A DNA stretch of 64,000 bases, from assembly GCF_035917995.1 (NCBI RefSeq), contig NZ_CP109131.1, forward strand, positions 8,085,095-8,149,094. Direction: 5' to 3'. A program made the position numbers and the translations under genes. Origin of the DNA: Streptosporangium sp. NBC_01755 (GTDB lineage Bacteria > Actinomycetota > Actinomycetes > Streptosporangiales > Streptosporangiaceae). The notes under the pieces are model-generated. The model was given only the letters and a program-made list of their open reading frames with translations, did not search any database and had not been told where the DNA came from. Position 1 is the stretch's first letter, and each line of letters opens with the position of its first letter. This document shows, one piece after another, positions 32,740-41,604 of this stretch.

Positions 32740-33473
32740 ATCGACAGCCCTCCGTCCACCGGCAGGACCGCACCGGTGATGTAGCCGGCCTCCGGCGACG
32801 CGAGGAAGCCGATGGCTGCGGCCATCTCACCGGGGTCGGCGAAACGGCCCATGGGGATGGTGGCGGCGATCTCGGCCTTCTTCTCCTCGGGTATCGAGGA
32901 GATCATCCGGGTCTCGGCGTTGGGCGAGATGGCATTCACGGTGATGCCGAAGCGCGCGAGCTCCTTGGCCGCGGTGCGGGTGAAGCCCAGGATGCCCGCC
33001 TTGGCCGTCGCGTAGTTGGCCTGGCCGGTGTTGCCGTGAAGGCCGCTGTAGGAGGTGACGTTGATGACCCGTCCGAAGCCGCCCTCGCGGAAATGCGGCA
33101 CGCAGGCCCGGGTCATCCGGAAGGTGCCGCCCGCGTGCACTGCGAGCACCTGCTCCCAATCGTCGTCACTGAGTTTCCACAGGACCCGGTCGCGCAGGAT
33201 GCCGGCGTTGTTGACGAGTACGTCGATGCGGCCGGTGGAGCGGACGACCTGCTCGACAGCAGCCTCCACCGAGTCGGTCTGCGAGACGTCGCAGCAGATC
33301 GCCCGTGCCCCGATCTCGTCGGCGGCGGTCTTGACCTCGGCCTCGTCGAAGTCGAGCAGGTACACGTCCGCCTTGGCTGCCACGAAGAACTCGCCGATGG
33401 CACGTCCGATGCCGCGGGCGGCCCCGGTGACGAGCACGGTGCGGCCGGTGAAGTCGAAGGTGAGTGCGTTCAC
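32736..33473 (-). CDS. SDR family oxidoreductase (FabG-like)
   Basis: A 245-residue short-chain dehydrogenase. TGAARGIG is the nucleotide motif, followed by NNAG, a serine in NVTSYSGLHG, YATAK as the YxxxK pair, and the terminal TGAVLPVDGG. The GTG at 33473 overlaps the thiolase stop by 4 bp (GTGA), and the longer frame to 33521 is less likely. It resembles acetoacetyl-CoA/3-oxoacyl reductases. Whether it and its neighbouring SDR use different intermediates cannot be said. Confidence 0.88.
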   Translation of the reverse strand: MNALTFDFTGRTVLVTGAARGIGRAIGEFFVAAKADVYLLDFDEAEVKTAADEIGARAICCDVSQTDSVEAAVEQVVRSTGRIDVLVNNAGILRDRVLWKLSDDDWEQVLAVHAGGTFRMTRACVPHFREGGFGRVINVTSYSGLHGNTGQANYATAKAGILGFTRTAAKELARFGITVNAISPNAETRMISSIPEEKKAEIAATIPMGRFADPGEMAAAIGFLASPEAGYITGAVLPVDGGLSM

Positions 33474-34371
33474 GACAGTCGCTCCAGGATCATCGCCATG
33501 CCCTGGCCGCCACCGACACACATCGTCTCGAGGCCGAACTGCTTATCCCGCTCCTGTAGCGCGTTGAGCAGCGTGGTGGTGATCCGGGCGCCGGTCATGC
33601 CAAAGGGGTGCCCCAGTGCGATCGCACCACCGTTGACGTTGAGCTTGTCGAAGTCGATACCCAACTGGCGCGCCGACGGAATCACCTGGGCGGCGAACGC
33701 CTCGTTGATCTCGACCAGGTCCATGTCGTCGATGGTCATGCCCGCGAGCGCAAGAGCGCGCCGGCTGGCCTCCACCGGACCGAGCCCCATGATCTCGGGT
33801 GAGAGACCGGACACGCCGGTGGCGACGATACGAGCCAGCGGGGTGAGCCCCAGCTCGGCGGCCTTGGTGTCGCTCATGATGACCAGTGCGGCAGCGCCGT
33901 CGTTCAGCGGGCAGCAGTTGCCCGCGGTGACGGTGCCGTCGGGGCGGAACACGGGCTTGAGGCCGGCGACGGCTTCCTTGGTGACGCCCGCGCGGGGGCA
34001 GTCGTCGGCGGAGACGGTCGACCCGTCGGGGAGGGTGACCGGGGTGATCTCGCGGGCGAAGAAGCCGTTGGCGATGGCCTTCTCGGCGCGGTTTTGACTG
34101 CGCAGGGCGAACTCGTCCTGGTCGTCGCGGCTCACGCCGGTGTGCTGGGCGACGTTCTCGGCGGTCTGTCCCATGGCGATGTAGAGATCGGGCAGCAGTC
34201 CCTGCTCGCGCGGGTCGACCCAGGTGCGGCCCCCTCGGCAAGTGCGGCCGTACGCTGCTCCGCCCCGCCCATGACGGGGTTGTGGGTGTCGAGCATGTCG
34301 TCGGCCATGCCCTTGCCGAAGCGACTGACGGTCTCGACACCGGCGGAGATGAAGACGTCACCCTCACCTGC
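33470..34371 (-). pseudogene. Acetyl-CoA acetyltransferase (thiolase), 5'-truncated and frameshifted
   Basis: The C-terminal ~300 codons of a thiolase. The intact tail has NEAFAAQ (His-region variant) and GGAIALGHPFGMTGAR with the catalytic His of GHP. About 34,230 one base is missing: the upstream frame (GDVFISAGVETVSRFGKGMADDML) joins the downstream frame only if one G is added to a G run (GAGGGGGCC). Homology begins immediately after the TetR stop, so the first ~95 residues with the nucleophilic Cys are lost. The gene is therefore dead; a 234-residue internal start at 34174 is the only open remainder. Confidence 0.85.
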
Positions 34372-35008
34372 TAGGTCGCCGCGGCCATCGGGGCCTCACC
34401 CTGATCGGCGTGGGCGGCGAGCTCGTGATCGGTCGACATGAGCCCGCGGAGGACGAGGTGGGAGAAAGTCTCGGCGATCTCGTCAGGCCGCTTGGCACCA
34501 TCGGGGCGATACCACTTCCACAGCCAGTTGCACATGCCGATGATGGCGAAGACGGTGAGCGTTTCGTCGACCGGCTCGAAGGCACCCGCCTCGACGCCCT
34601 CCCGGATGATCTGACGTACCAGGAGGTCGTTCTCGTGCTTGAGGCCACGGAACTCCTCACGCACGTCGTCGGGCAACTGCTCCTCCTCACGGAAGGAGAG
34701 CGAGTAGAGGTCGAGGTTGTCGGCGATCGAGTTGAGGTGGAGCGTGATGAACTGGGTGAGTTTGGCTCCGGGGTCAGCCTCAGACTCCGCAATCTTGCGC
34801 GCCCCTTCCAGCTCACGGCGTGCCCAGTCGCCGAAGAGGTGGCGCAGCAGGTCGTTACGGCTGTCGTAGTAGTGGTAGAGCGCAGCCTTCGAGAGACCAA
34901 CCTCCTTGGCGACCTCCTGCATGCTCACGCCGCCGATGCCTCGGACTGGAACAGCCGGGCTGCAGCGCTGGTGATGCGTTCGCGCATCACTGTGTTCCGG
35001 ACCGACAT
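34371..35008 (-). pseudogene. TetR family regulator with a frameshift
   Basis: An ATG at 35008 starts a normal TetR N-terminus (MSVRNTVMRERITSAAARLF) but the frame hits a stop about 27 codons in. Adding one G in the GAGGC run near 34,940 would continue it directly into SMQEVAKEVGLSKAALYHYYDSRNDLLRHLF, the rest of the DNA-binding domain, and then a ligand-binding domain ending at 34371. An open 185-residue piece begins at 34928. Without the first helix it should not bind DNA. It probably once controlled the beta-oxidation genes downstream. A sequencing error is the alternative. Confidence 0.8.
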
Positions 35009-35159
35009 TCTGGCTCCTCCTCTGCGTGGTGACCGGCCTCGCGCAGCCGGTCGGCGTGCGCGGGTACGCGCCTGACCGCGTGCGCCGAACCGCCTCTCCG
35101 CTTCGCCGAGCGCCGATGGGCCGCCCGGGCGGCCCCGATGGACGGCCGGTGCGAATCTG

Positions 35160-35564
35160 TCAGGGGAGCTCGATCAGCTCGAGCTGCACGCCGTTCATGT
35201 CGCGCGGGTGGACGAAGTTGACGGCGCCGTAGGAGCCGCGGGCGGACTTCTCGAGTAGCGGTGACATCCCCTGCTCCGACACTGCCTGCACTGCCTTGTC
35301 GATGTCGTTGACCTTGACCGAGAGGAGGAACAAGCCCTCACCCTTGCGCTCGAGGAACCGGCTCACCGAGGTGTCCTCGACGTCGGAGGTTATCAGGTTG
35401 ACGACGAAGCCGCCGATGTCGAGTCTGGTCCCCTTGAGACCGGGGAAGGCGAAGCCGCCCTCTCCGACGTACTCGCCCTTCACCCCGAACAACTGCTCAT
35501 ACTTCTCGGTCGCCGCGGCCAGGTCCTTGACCGCGATGTTCACTCCGTTGATGGCGAGCGCCAT
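35160..35564 (-). CDS. VOC/glyoxalase-fold protein, methylmalonyl-CoA epimerase-like
   Basis: A 134-residue vicinal-oxygen-chelate protein with two beta-alpha-beta-beta-beta units. It starts INGVNIAVKDLAAATEKYEQLFG (about 4-26) and ends VNFVHPRDMNGVQLELIEL, where the His and final Glu are metal-ligand positions of methylmalonyl-CoA epimerases. AGAAAG lies before ATG 35564; the long frame beyond it is not coding. Standing near acyl-CoA genes, it may epimerise an acyl-CoA or isomerise a CoA intermediate, but the VOC superfamily is broad. Confidence 0.8.
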   Translation of the reverse strand: MALAINGVNIAVKDLAAATEKYEQLFGVKGEYVGEGGFAFPGLKGTRLDIGGFVVNLITSDVEDTSVSRFLERKGEGLFLLSVKVNDIDKAVQAVSEQGMSPLLEKSARGSYGAVNFVHPRDMNGVQLELIELP

Positions 35565-35614
35565 GACTTTCTCTGCTTTCTGTGGATGTTCCTCGCAGCC
35601 CTGTCGCGCTGCGC

Positions 35615-35726
35615 GTTTTGGTGTCCCGGTCAGACGTGCCTGCCCAGGGCGCGGTGGTAGGTCTCGGCCGGTTTTGGTGTCCCGGTCAGACGTGCCTGCC
35701 CAGGGCGCGGTGGTAGGTCTCGGCCA
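35615..35726. repeat. 56-bp perfect tandem duplication at the livF 3' end
   Basis: Two adjacent identical copies, 35615-35670 and 35671-35726, begin GTTTTGGTGTCCCGGTCAGA. The second contains the last codons and stop of livF. The first is a non-coding copy of that 3' end just downstream. It indicates a recent replication slip. Confidence 0.9.
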
Positions 35727-36393
35727 GCTCTTCCCCCCCGCACCTGCCGACGAGGCGGCCGCGCTGCAGCACCAGACCATGGTCGATGTGCGTGCGGAGG
35801 GTGGCGGTGGAGGGTTCCGTGATCAGTACGGCGGCCCCCGCCCCGGCCACCGCCGCGACAGTGGACATCAGCTCGTCGACGATGCCCGGCGCAAGGCCCA
35901 GGGCAGGCTCGTCGAGGAGGAGTACCCGCGGCTTCGACATGAGTGCGCGGGCGATGGCGAGCATCTGCTGCTCGCCGCCGCTGAGCAGCCCGGCATGGAT
36001 CTTGCGCCGCTGCCTCAGAATGGGGAAGCGGTTCAGCGCCTCGTCGACCGTGCTGCGATCAAGCCGCTGGGAGTCGGCGATGACCGCGAGGTTCTCCTCG
36101 ACGGTGAGTGTCTTGAACACGTGGCGCCCCTGGGGCACGAGGGTCAGCCCTCGTGCGGCGCGCCCATTGGGGTCCAGCCCGTCAAGGGAGTCACCTCCGA
36201 TGCGGACGTGCCCGGAGGCACCGCGGACGGATCCGACCAGCGCGTGCAGCACGCTGGACTTGCCGGCGCCGTTGGGTCCGATCAGGGCCGTGGTACTGCC
36301 GGGGATGAGCGTGAAGCTCACCCCCTCCACGGCGCGCGCCCGGCCGTAGGTGACGACGAGGTTCTCTGCCTCGAGGCGTGATGTGCTGTTCAT
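35686..36393 (-). CDS. livF: Branched-chain amino acid-type ABC ATP-binding protein LivF
   Basis: A 235-residue ATPase of the LivF family. It has Walker A GPNGAGKSS, Q-loop TLVPQGRHVF, signature LLSGGEQQMLAIARAL and Walker B VLLLDEPALGLAP, followed by ITEPSTATLR where the H-loop His should be. The usual VEQN/H context is changed to TEPS, so the switch histidine appears lost or displaced, which may reduce activity. ATG 36393 overlaps the livG stop (ATGA). No matching permeases or binding protein are found, so this is a leftover of a hydrophobic-substrate importer. Confidence 0.85.
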   Translation of the reverse strand: MNSTSRLEAENLVVTYGRARAVEGVSFTLIPGSTTALIGPNGAGKSSVLHALVGSVRGASGHVRIGGDSLDGLDPNGRAARGLTLVPQGRHVFKTLTVEENLAVIADSQRLDRSTVDEALNRFPILRQRRKIHAGLLSGGEQQMLAIARALMSKPRVLLLDEPALGLAPGIVDELMSTVAAVAGAGAAVLITEPSTATLRTHIDHGLVLQRGRLVGRCGGEELAETYHRALGRHV

Positions 36394-37018
36394 GCAGGGA
36401 CCTCCCCCAGGTAGACGTTCCTGAAGACCTGGCTCGACCGGCACGCCTCTGGCGTCCCCTCGAACGCGATCCGCCCGTTGGCGAGGAGGCTGACCTGGTC
36501 GGCCAGGTCGAGGACCACGTCGATGTTGTGGTCCACGAGCAGCACGCTGTGACCGGCCTCGCGGAGCCCGCGGAGTGCGGCCAGGGTCGACTCGAGACCT
36601 CGGTCACCCACACCGGGGAACGGCTCGTCCAGGATCATCAGGGCCGGTTCGGCGACCAGCGCCCGCGCGACCTCGACGAGGCGCATCTCGCCGAAGGAGA
36701 CACCGCCCACCAGCCGGTCGAGCTGCTCCAGACCGACGGATTCGGCGGCGGCCCGCACGCGCGGGTCGAGCCGCCGGGCGGGGAGGAAGAGGTCGCGCCC
36801 CATCCGGGACAGGATCCGGAGCAGGCCGGGCAGCTCCCTCCCGGCGAGGCCGACGCTGATGTTCTCGGCAAGGGTCAGGTCATCGGCGACCTGCGGCTGC
36901 TGGAACGTGCGCGCCAGACCCATCCGGCTGCGGCGCCCCGGGCGACCACTCAGTACGCGGCCGTCGAGTCGGATCGTCCCGCCGTCCTGTCTGTTCTGGC
37001 CGCACAGGATGTCGATCG
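36390..37018 (-). pseudogene. livG: Branched-chain amino acid-type ABC ATPase LivG, 5'-truncated
   Basis: The C-terminal ~205 codons of LivG. Homology begins IDILCGQNRQDGGTIRLDG, just after the position of Walker A, which is gone. The remaining frame has ARTFQQPQ, VSFGEMRLVEVARAL as signature, MILDEPFPGVGD as Walker B and LLVDHNIDVV with the H-loop. Without a P-loop it cannot hydrolyse ATP. At about 37018 it meets, in the opposite direction, a 5'-cut peptide-binding-protein gene. An ATG at 37106 makes the frame look longer, but its first ~30 residues are read from the neighbour's antisense strand. Confidence 0.8.
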
Positions 37019-37365
37019 GCGACTTCGACCTGACGATCAGCGGCGGCAACATGATGCCCGACCCGGACATCACCGCCAGCCGGCTGGCCACCGATGGGCA
37101 GCGCAACCACCTGAAGTTGTCGAACCCGAACGCCGACGCCTGCTATGCCGCCGCCCGGAGCACCATCGACCAGGACGAGCGGATCGCGCACTACTGGCGG
37201 CTGCAGGAGGTGTGGGCGCGCGACGTCAGCGTGATCCCGCTCTTCTGGTACTGCATCTACCTGCTACGCAGCAACGAGTTCTCCGGGTGGGCCGACCAGA
37301 TCGACTTCCGGGTGCCGTTCTGGCACTGGGGCCGGATCCGGAAGATCACCGGCGGCGAAGGCTAA
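37012..37365 (+). pseudogene. Peptide ABC substrate-binding protein, C-terminal remnant
   Basis: About 117 codons (IGDFDLTISGGNMMPDPD... to RIRKITGGEG) are the C-terminal end of a family-5 extracellular solute-binding protein (DppA/OppA type), including the ARDVSVIPLFWYCIYLL and NEFSGWADQIDFRVPFWHW segments. The first ~400 residues and the lipoprotein signal are missing. It directly precedes dppB-like 37391, so the operon originally began with this gene. The cut sits at the joint with livG. Confidence 0.8.
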
Positions 37366-37390
37366 CGGATAACGAGCGCGGAGATTCCTC

Positions 37391-38380
37391 ATGGAGATCT
37401 TGGGCTTCGCCCTGAGGCGGCTGCTGGTCGCCATCCCGGTGCTGCTCGTGTCGACGTTCCTCATCTTCCTCACAGTCGCCGGGTCGGGTGACCCGCTGGC
37501 CGAGCTCCGGGAGCGTCAACCACCGGTGCCGCCGGAAACGATCGCCGCCGAGGAAACGCGGCTCGGGTTGGACCACTCCGTGCTGGAGCGGTACTGGCAC
37601 TGGCTGACCGGAGTCGTGCAGGGCGACTTCGGTCCGTCGGTCAACCGCAACGCCCACATTGCCACGGAGATCGGCACGCGCCTGGGCATGACCATGCGCT
37701 TCGTGCTCATCGCGATGCTGATCGCGGCCGTGCTGGCGATCCTGGTCGGGGTCGTCAGCGCGGTCCGCCAGTACTCCTGGCTGGACTATCTGTTCACCTC
37801 GGCCGGCTTCCTGTTCCTGGCGATGCCGTCGTTCTGGCTGGCGATCCTGCTCAAGCAGGGCGGCATCCAGTTCAACCGGGCGACCGGCACGGAGACCTTC
37901 TACATGATCGGCGACAGGTCTGTGCCACCACCGCCTACCCTCGGCGCACAGATAGCCGATATCGCCGGGCACATGATCCTGCCGACCATCACCCTGGTGC
38001 TGATCCATTTCGCGGTGTGGAGCCGGTTCCAGCGCTCGTCCATGCTCGAGGTCCTCAACAGCGACTACGTCAAGCTGGCCACCGCCAAGGGACTGCCACG
38101 GCGCACGGTGCTGCGCAAGTACGCGCTGCGCACCGCGCTCACCCCACTGATCACGATCATCGCGCTGGACTTCACCGCGGTGTTCGCCGGCGCGGTGATC
38201 ACCGAAACGGTCTTCCAGTGGCGGGGCATGGGCGACTACCTGCTGTCGTCCATCAACGCGCGGGATGTCAACGCCGTGATGGCCTGGCTGCTCGTGGCGG
38301 CCCTGGCGGTGGTGGTGTTCAACCTGCTCGCCGACATCTTGTACGCCACTCTCGACCCGAGGATCCGTAGTGTCCGCTGA
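37391..38380 (+). CDS. Oligopeptide/dipeptide ABC transporter permease (DppB/OppB-like)
   Basis: A 329-residue inner-membrane permease. It has an N-terminal membrane helix (about 9-30, LLVAIPVLLVSTFLIFLTVAG), a large extracytoplasmic loop, and the core BPD-transport domain from about 100 on. The EAA-type loop is SSMLEVLNSDYVKLATAKGLPRRTVLRKYALRTAL (about 224-258). It starts 26 bp after the binding-protein remnant and overlaps the fused downstream gene by 11 bp. It belongs to a peptide or nickel-type importer whose binding protein is broken here, so uptake would need another binding protein. Confidence 0.9.
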   Translation: MEILGFALRRLLVAIPVLLVSTFLIFLTVAGSGDPLAELRERQPPVPPETIAAEETRLGLDHSVLERYWHWLTGVVQGDFGPSVNRNAHIATEIGTRLGMTMRFVLIAMLIAAVLAILVGVVSAVRQYSWLDYLFTSAGFLFLAMPSFWLAILLKQGGIQFNRATGTETFYMIGDRSVPPPPTLGAQIADIAGHMILPTITLVLIHFAVWSRFQRSSMLEVLNSDYVKLATAKGLPRRTVLRKYALRTALTPLITIIALDFTAVFAGAVITETVFQWRGMGDYLLSSINARDVNAVMAWLLVAALAVVVFNLLADILYATLDPRIRSVR

Positions 38381-40283
38381 ATCCTCACCGATGCCCGCGG
38401 CCGGTGCCGAGCCCGGCCAGTGGCGCACCGTCATCGCCCGGTTCCGCCGGCACCGGCTCGCCGTCGTCTCGCTCGTGGTGCTCGTGCTCGTCGCGCTGTT
38501 CGCCTTTGTCGGACCGCTGCTGTGGCACTACCGGTACGACCAGATCACCCCGGACAACTCGCAGCCGCCGTCGGCGACCCACCCACTGGGTACCGACTCG
38601 CTCGGTCACGACCTGCTGGCTCAGGTGATGCGCGGTACCCAGCAGTCGCTGCTCATCGCGCTGAGCGTGGCCCTGGGTGCGGCCTTGATCGGCACCGTGA
38701 CCGGCATCGTCGCCGGCTTCTACCGAGGCCGCACCGACGCGGTGCTGATGCGGGTGGTGGATCTGTTCCTCACCGTCCCGACAATCGCGGTCGCCGCTGT
38801 GCTCGGGCACAACTTCGCCGGCGAGAGCGGCTGGTTCCTCATCGCCGCGGTGCTCGCCGCCCTGATGTGGACCACGGTGGCCCGGGTGGTCCGGGGGGTC
38901 GTGCTCGGCCTGCGGGAACGCGAGTTCGTGGCGGCCGCCCGTTCGCTCGGCGCGTCCAACGTCCGGATCATGGCCTCGCACATCCTGCCCAACGTGGCCG
39001 GTCCGATCATCGTGTCGGTGACCATCCTGGTCGCCGGCGCGATCCTCGCCGAGACCGCGCTGTCGTTCATCGGCTTCGGTGTCCAGCCGCCGGACACCTC
39101 GCTCGGCCTGCTGATCGCCAACGCCCAGTCCGCGGTGGGTACCCGGCCCTGGCTGTTCTACTCGCCGGGTGTGGTCATCTTGCTGATCGCCCTGTCGATC
39201 AACTTCATCGGGGACGGGCTGCGTGACGCGCTGGACCCGGCGCACACGAGGGGTCCGCGTCGGCGCCGGTACCTGGCCCAGCCGGCGCAGCGCACCGACG
39301 TGATACCCGATGAGGTGTTGCTGTCCATTCGGGACCTGAGGGTGGTGTTCGCAGCCGACGGCGGTGACGTGCCGGCGGTCCGCCGGCTGGACTTGGACCT
39401 ACGCCGGGGCGAGGTGGTCGGCCTGGTCGGGGAGTCCGGCTCAGGCAAGTCGGTCAGCGCCGCCGCGATCATGGGTCTGTTGCCGCCCACCGCCACGGTC
39501 AGCGGTTCCATTCGCTTTGCCGGGCAGGAGGTCATCGGGTTGGCGGAGCCGCAGTACCGGCGGCTGCGCGGCCGGCGCGTCGCGATGGTGTTCCAGGACC
39601 CGATGTCCTCGCTCAGCCCGGTGCACACCATCGGCGACCAGGTGGCCGAGGCCGTCCGGGTACACCAGGGTTGTTCCTGGGCCGCTGCCCGCGACCGGGC
39701 CGTCGAACTACTGGATGTCGTCGGCGTACCCGACGCCCGCAACCGGCTGCGCGACTACCCGCACCAGTTCTCCGGCGGGATGCGCCAGCGGGTGGTGATC
39801 GCGATGGCGATCGCCAATGATCCGGACCTCATCATCGCCGATGAGCCGACCACCGCGCTGGACGTGACCGTACAGGCGCAGGTGCTCGCGGCATTGCGCG
39901 CCGTCCGGGAACGTACCGGGGCGGCGATCCTGCTGATTACCCATGACCTGGGGATCGTGGCCCAGGTGGCGGACCGGATCGCGGTGATGTACGCGGGCCG
40001 GCTGGTGGAGACCGGTACCGCCGTCGATGTCTTCGACCACCCCGCCATGCCGTACACCCGTGGCCTGCTGGACTCGATACCCCGGCTGGACCGGCCCGCC
40101 GACGACGAGCTGTGGGCGATCCCCGGCTCGCCACCGACCATGACCGCGCTGCCGGCCGGCTGCGCGTTCGCGCCCCGCTGCGCGATCCGTACCGCCGAGT
40201 GCGCCGAGAGCGAGCCCGACCTGCGCCAGGTGTCCGCCGGGCACCTCGCCGCCTGCCTGCACCTGACTGTCGAAAGGATGTGA
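38370..40283 (+). CDS. Fused peptide ABC permease (DppC) and ATPase (DppD)
   Basis: A 637-residue fusion. Residues about 1-300 are a DppC/OppC-type permease: membrane helix near 28-48, EAA loop EREFVAAARSLGASNVRIMASHILPNV at about 188-214, and GDGLRDALDP just before the join. Residues about 310-637 are a DppD/OppD-type ATPase with Walker A GESGSGKSV (about 356-364), QDPMSSLSPVH, signature FSGGMRQRV, Walker B DLIIADEPTTALDVTVQ and THDLGIVA, ending in the C-terminal cysteine-rich oligopeptide domain (CAFAPRCAIRTAEC). Normally these are separate proteins. GTG start. No internal stop; the joint is clean. Confidence 0.92.
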   Translation: MSAESSPMPAAGAEPGQWRTVIARFRRHRLAVVSLVVLVLVALFAFVGPLLWHYRYDQITPDNSQPPSATHPLGTDSLGHDLLAQVMRGTQQSLLIALSVALGAALIGTVTGIVAGFYRGRTDAVLMRVVDLFLTVPTIAVAAVLGHNFAGESGWFLIAAVLAALMWTTVARVVRGVVLGLREREFVAAARSLGASNVRIMASHILPNVAGPIIVSVTILVAGAILAETALSFIGFGVQPPDTSLGLLIANAQSAVGTRPWLFYSPGVVILLIALSINFIGDGLRDALDPAHTRGPRRRRYLAQPAQRTDVIPDEVLLSIRDLRVVFAADGGDVPAVRRLDLDLRRGEVVGLVGESGSGKSVSAAAIMGLLPPTATVSGSIRFAGQEVIGLAEPQYRRLRGRRVAMVFQDPMSSLSPVHTIGDQVAEAVRVHQGCSWAAARDRAVELLDVVGVPDARNRLRDYPHQFSGGMRQRVVIAMAIANDPDLIIADEPTTALDVTVQAQVLAALRAVRERTGAAILLITHDLGIVAQVADRIAVMYAGRLVETGTAVDVFDHPAMPYTRGLLDSIPRLDRPADDELWAIPGSPPTMTALPAGCAFAPRCAIRTAECAESEPDLRQVSAGHLAACLHLTVERM

Positions 40284-40288
40284 CGCTG

Positions 40289-40447
40289 ATGTCCTCTCCC
40301 CTGCGCGGCGCCGCCGGGCGGCGCGAGCTGTTCCGGTACCCGGTGCCGACCGACCTCGACGGGTCGGACGTCGCCATCCACGCCCACGTGGTCACCGGTA
40401 TGGATATCCGGTTCGTCATCGGCCGGCCTCGCCGGAGCGCGTCGTGA
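40289..40447 (+). CDS. Small hypothetical protein or remnant (52 residues)
   Basis: An ATG 6 bp after the fusion gene opens a 52-codon frame overlapping the next GTG (GTGA). It reads MSSPLRGAAGRRELFRYPVPTD... and then HVVTGMD. The beginning resembles the N-terminus of succinylglutamate desuccinylase/aspartoacylase-like metallopeptidases, where a V-x-G strand is followed by the zinc motif, but no such motif follows. It is either a short leftover of a deleted gene or a small coupling ORF. Low confidence. Confidence 0.35.
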   Translation: MSSPLRGAAGRRELFRYPVPTDLDGSDVAIHAHVVTGMDIRFVIGRPRRSAS

Positions 40448-41445
40448 CGGGCGAGGAGCTGCTGGCGGTCGAGGGAGTGACCAAGCACTACCCGATACGC
40501 CGGGGGCAGATCATCAAGCGGTCGGCCGGCGTGCTCAAGGCGGTCGACGGCGTGTCCTTCGAGTTGCGGGCGGGGGAAACGCTGGGCATCGTCGGCGAGT
40601 CCGGGTGCGGCAAGTCGACCCTCGCGAAGCTGCTCATCCGGCTGGAGCAGCCGACCGATGGGCACATCCGGTATCGGGGTACCGACATCGCGGCGTTGCG
40701 CGGGCGGGAACTGCGCGACCTGCGCCGCCAGGTGCAGATCGTCTTCCAGGATCCGTACTCGTCGCTGGATCCCCGGATGACGGTCGGCCAGATCATCGCG
40801 GAGCCGTTCGCGGTGCACCGCGAGCCGGCACCGACCGACCGGCGCCGCCGGGTGCGGGAGCTGCTGAAGACGGTCGGGCTCAACCCCGAACACATCGACC
40901 GGTACCCGCATCAGTTCTCCGGTGGGCAGCGGCAGCGCATCGGCATCGCACGTGCCCTCGCGCTGCGTCCCGATGTCCTTGTGTGCGATGAGCCGGTGTC
41001 CGCACTGGACGTGTCGATCCAGGCTCAGATCATCAACCTGCTCCGGCAACTGCAGCGCGACCTCGGGTTGGCCTACGTCTTCATCGCGCACGACCTCGCC
41101 GTGGTGCGGCACATCTCGCACCGGGTCGCGGTCATGTACCTGGGAAAAATCGTGGAGATCGGCACGGCACCCGAGATCTTCGAGCAGCCGTCACACCCCT
41201 ACACGCGTGCTCTGTTGTCTGCGGCGCCGGTACCGGATCCGCACCACCGGGGTGAGCGGATCATCCTGCGCGGCGATCCACCAAGCCCGATGAAGTCGCT
41301 CAGCGGCTGCTCGTTCCGTCCCCGGTGCCGGCAAGCCGTCGACGCCTGCGCGGAGCACCCACCGGCGTTGATCGAACGGGGCACGGGGCACCCGGTGGCC
41401 TGCATCCGGCAACCGACCTCGGGCGTTCGCACGTCCGGTGACTGA
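40444..41445 (+). CDS. Oligopeptide ABC transporter ATP-binding protein (DppF/OppF-like)
   Basis: A 333-residue ATPase. HYPIRRGQIIKR at the start and Walker A GESGCGKST (about 49-57) are followed by FQDPYSSLDPRMT, signature FSGGQRQRIGIARAL, Walker B VLVCDEPVSALDVS and AHDLAVVRH, then the C-terminal cysteine motif CSFRPRCRQAVDAC. It pairs with the DppD domain of the upstream fusion. GTG start overlaps the short ORF stop by 4 bp. It ends the operon; a weak inverted repeat (CTATGTG / CACGTAG, 41446-41464) follows. Confidence 0.92.
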   Translation: MTGEELLAVEGVTKHYPIRRGQIIKRSAGVLKAVDGVSFELRAGETLGIVGESGCGKSTLAKLLIRLEQPTDGHIRYRGTDIAALRGRELRDLRRQVQIVFQDPYSSLDPRMTVGQIIAEPFAVHREPAPTDRRRRVRELLKTVGLNPEHIDRYPHQFSGGQRQRIGIARALALRPDVLVCDEPVSALDVSIQAQIINLLRQLQRDLGLAYVFIAHDLAVVRHISHRVAVMYLGKIVEIGTAPEIFEQPSHPYTRALLSAAPVPDPHHRGERIILRGDPPSPMKSLSGCSFRPRCRQAVDACAEHPPALIERGTGHPVACIRQPTSGVRTSGD

Positions 41446-41493
41446 CTATGTGTTGATCACGTAGCGAGAGTTCTTCACGTCTCCGTGCGCGGA

Positions 41494-41549
41494 ATGGTCA
41501 TCGTCAAAAGTCGGTCTGGGACGGCGGTGATACCGGTGTCAGGCGGGAC
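41494..41549 (+). repeat. 56-bp dispersed direct repeat, copy B
   Basis: It begins ATGGTCATCGTCAAAAG and ends GGTGTCAGGCGGGAC. It matches copy A (28949-29004) at 48 of 56 positions in the same orientation and lies 49 bp after the ABC operon. Confidence 0.7.
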
Positions 41550-41604
41550 GGCGCGGGTAGCGGAGTGGTAAGGCATAAGTGAACGATGCGAAGAGGTGAT
41601 CGCC

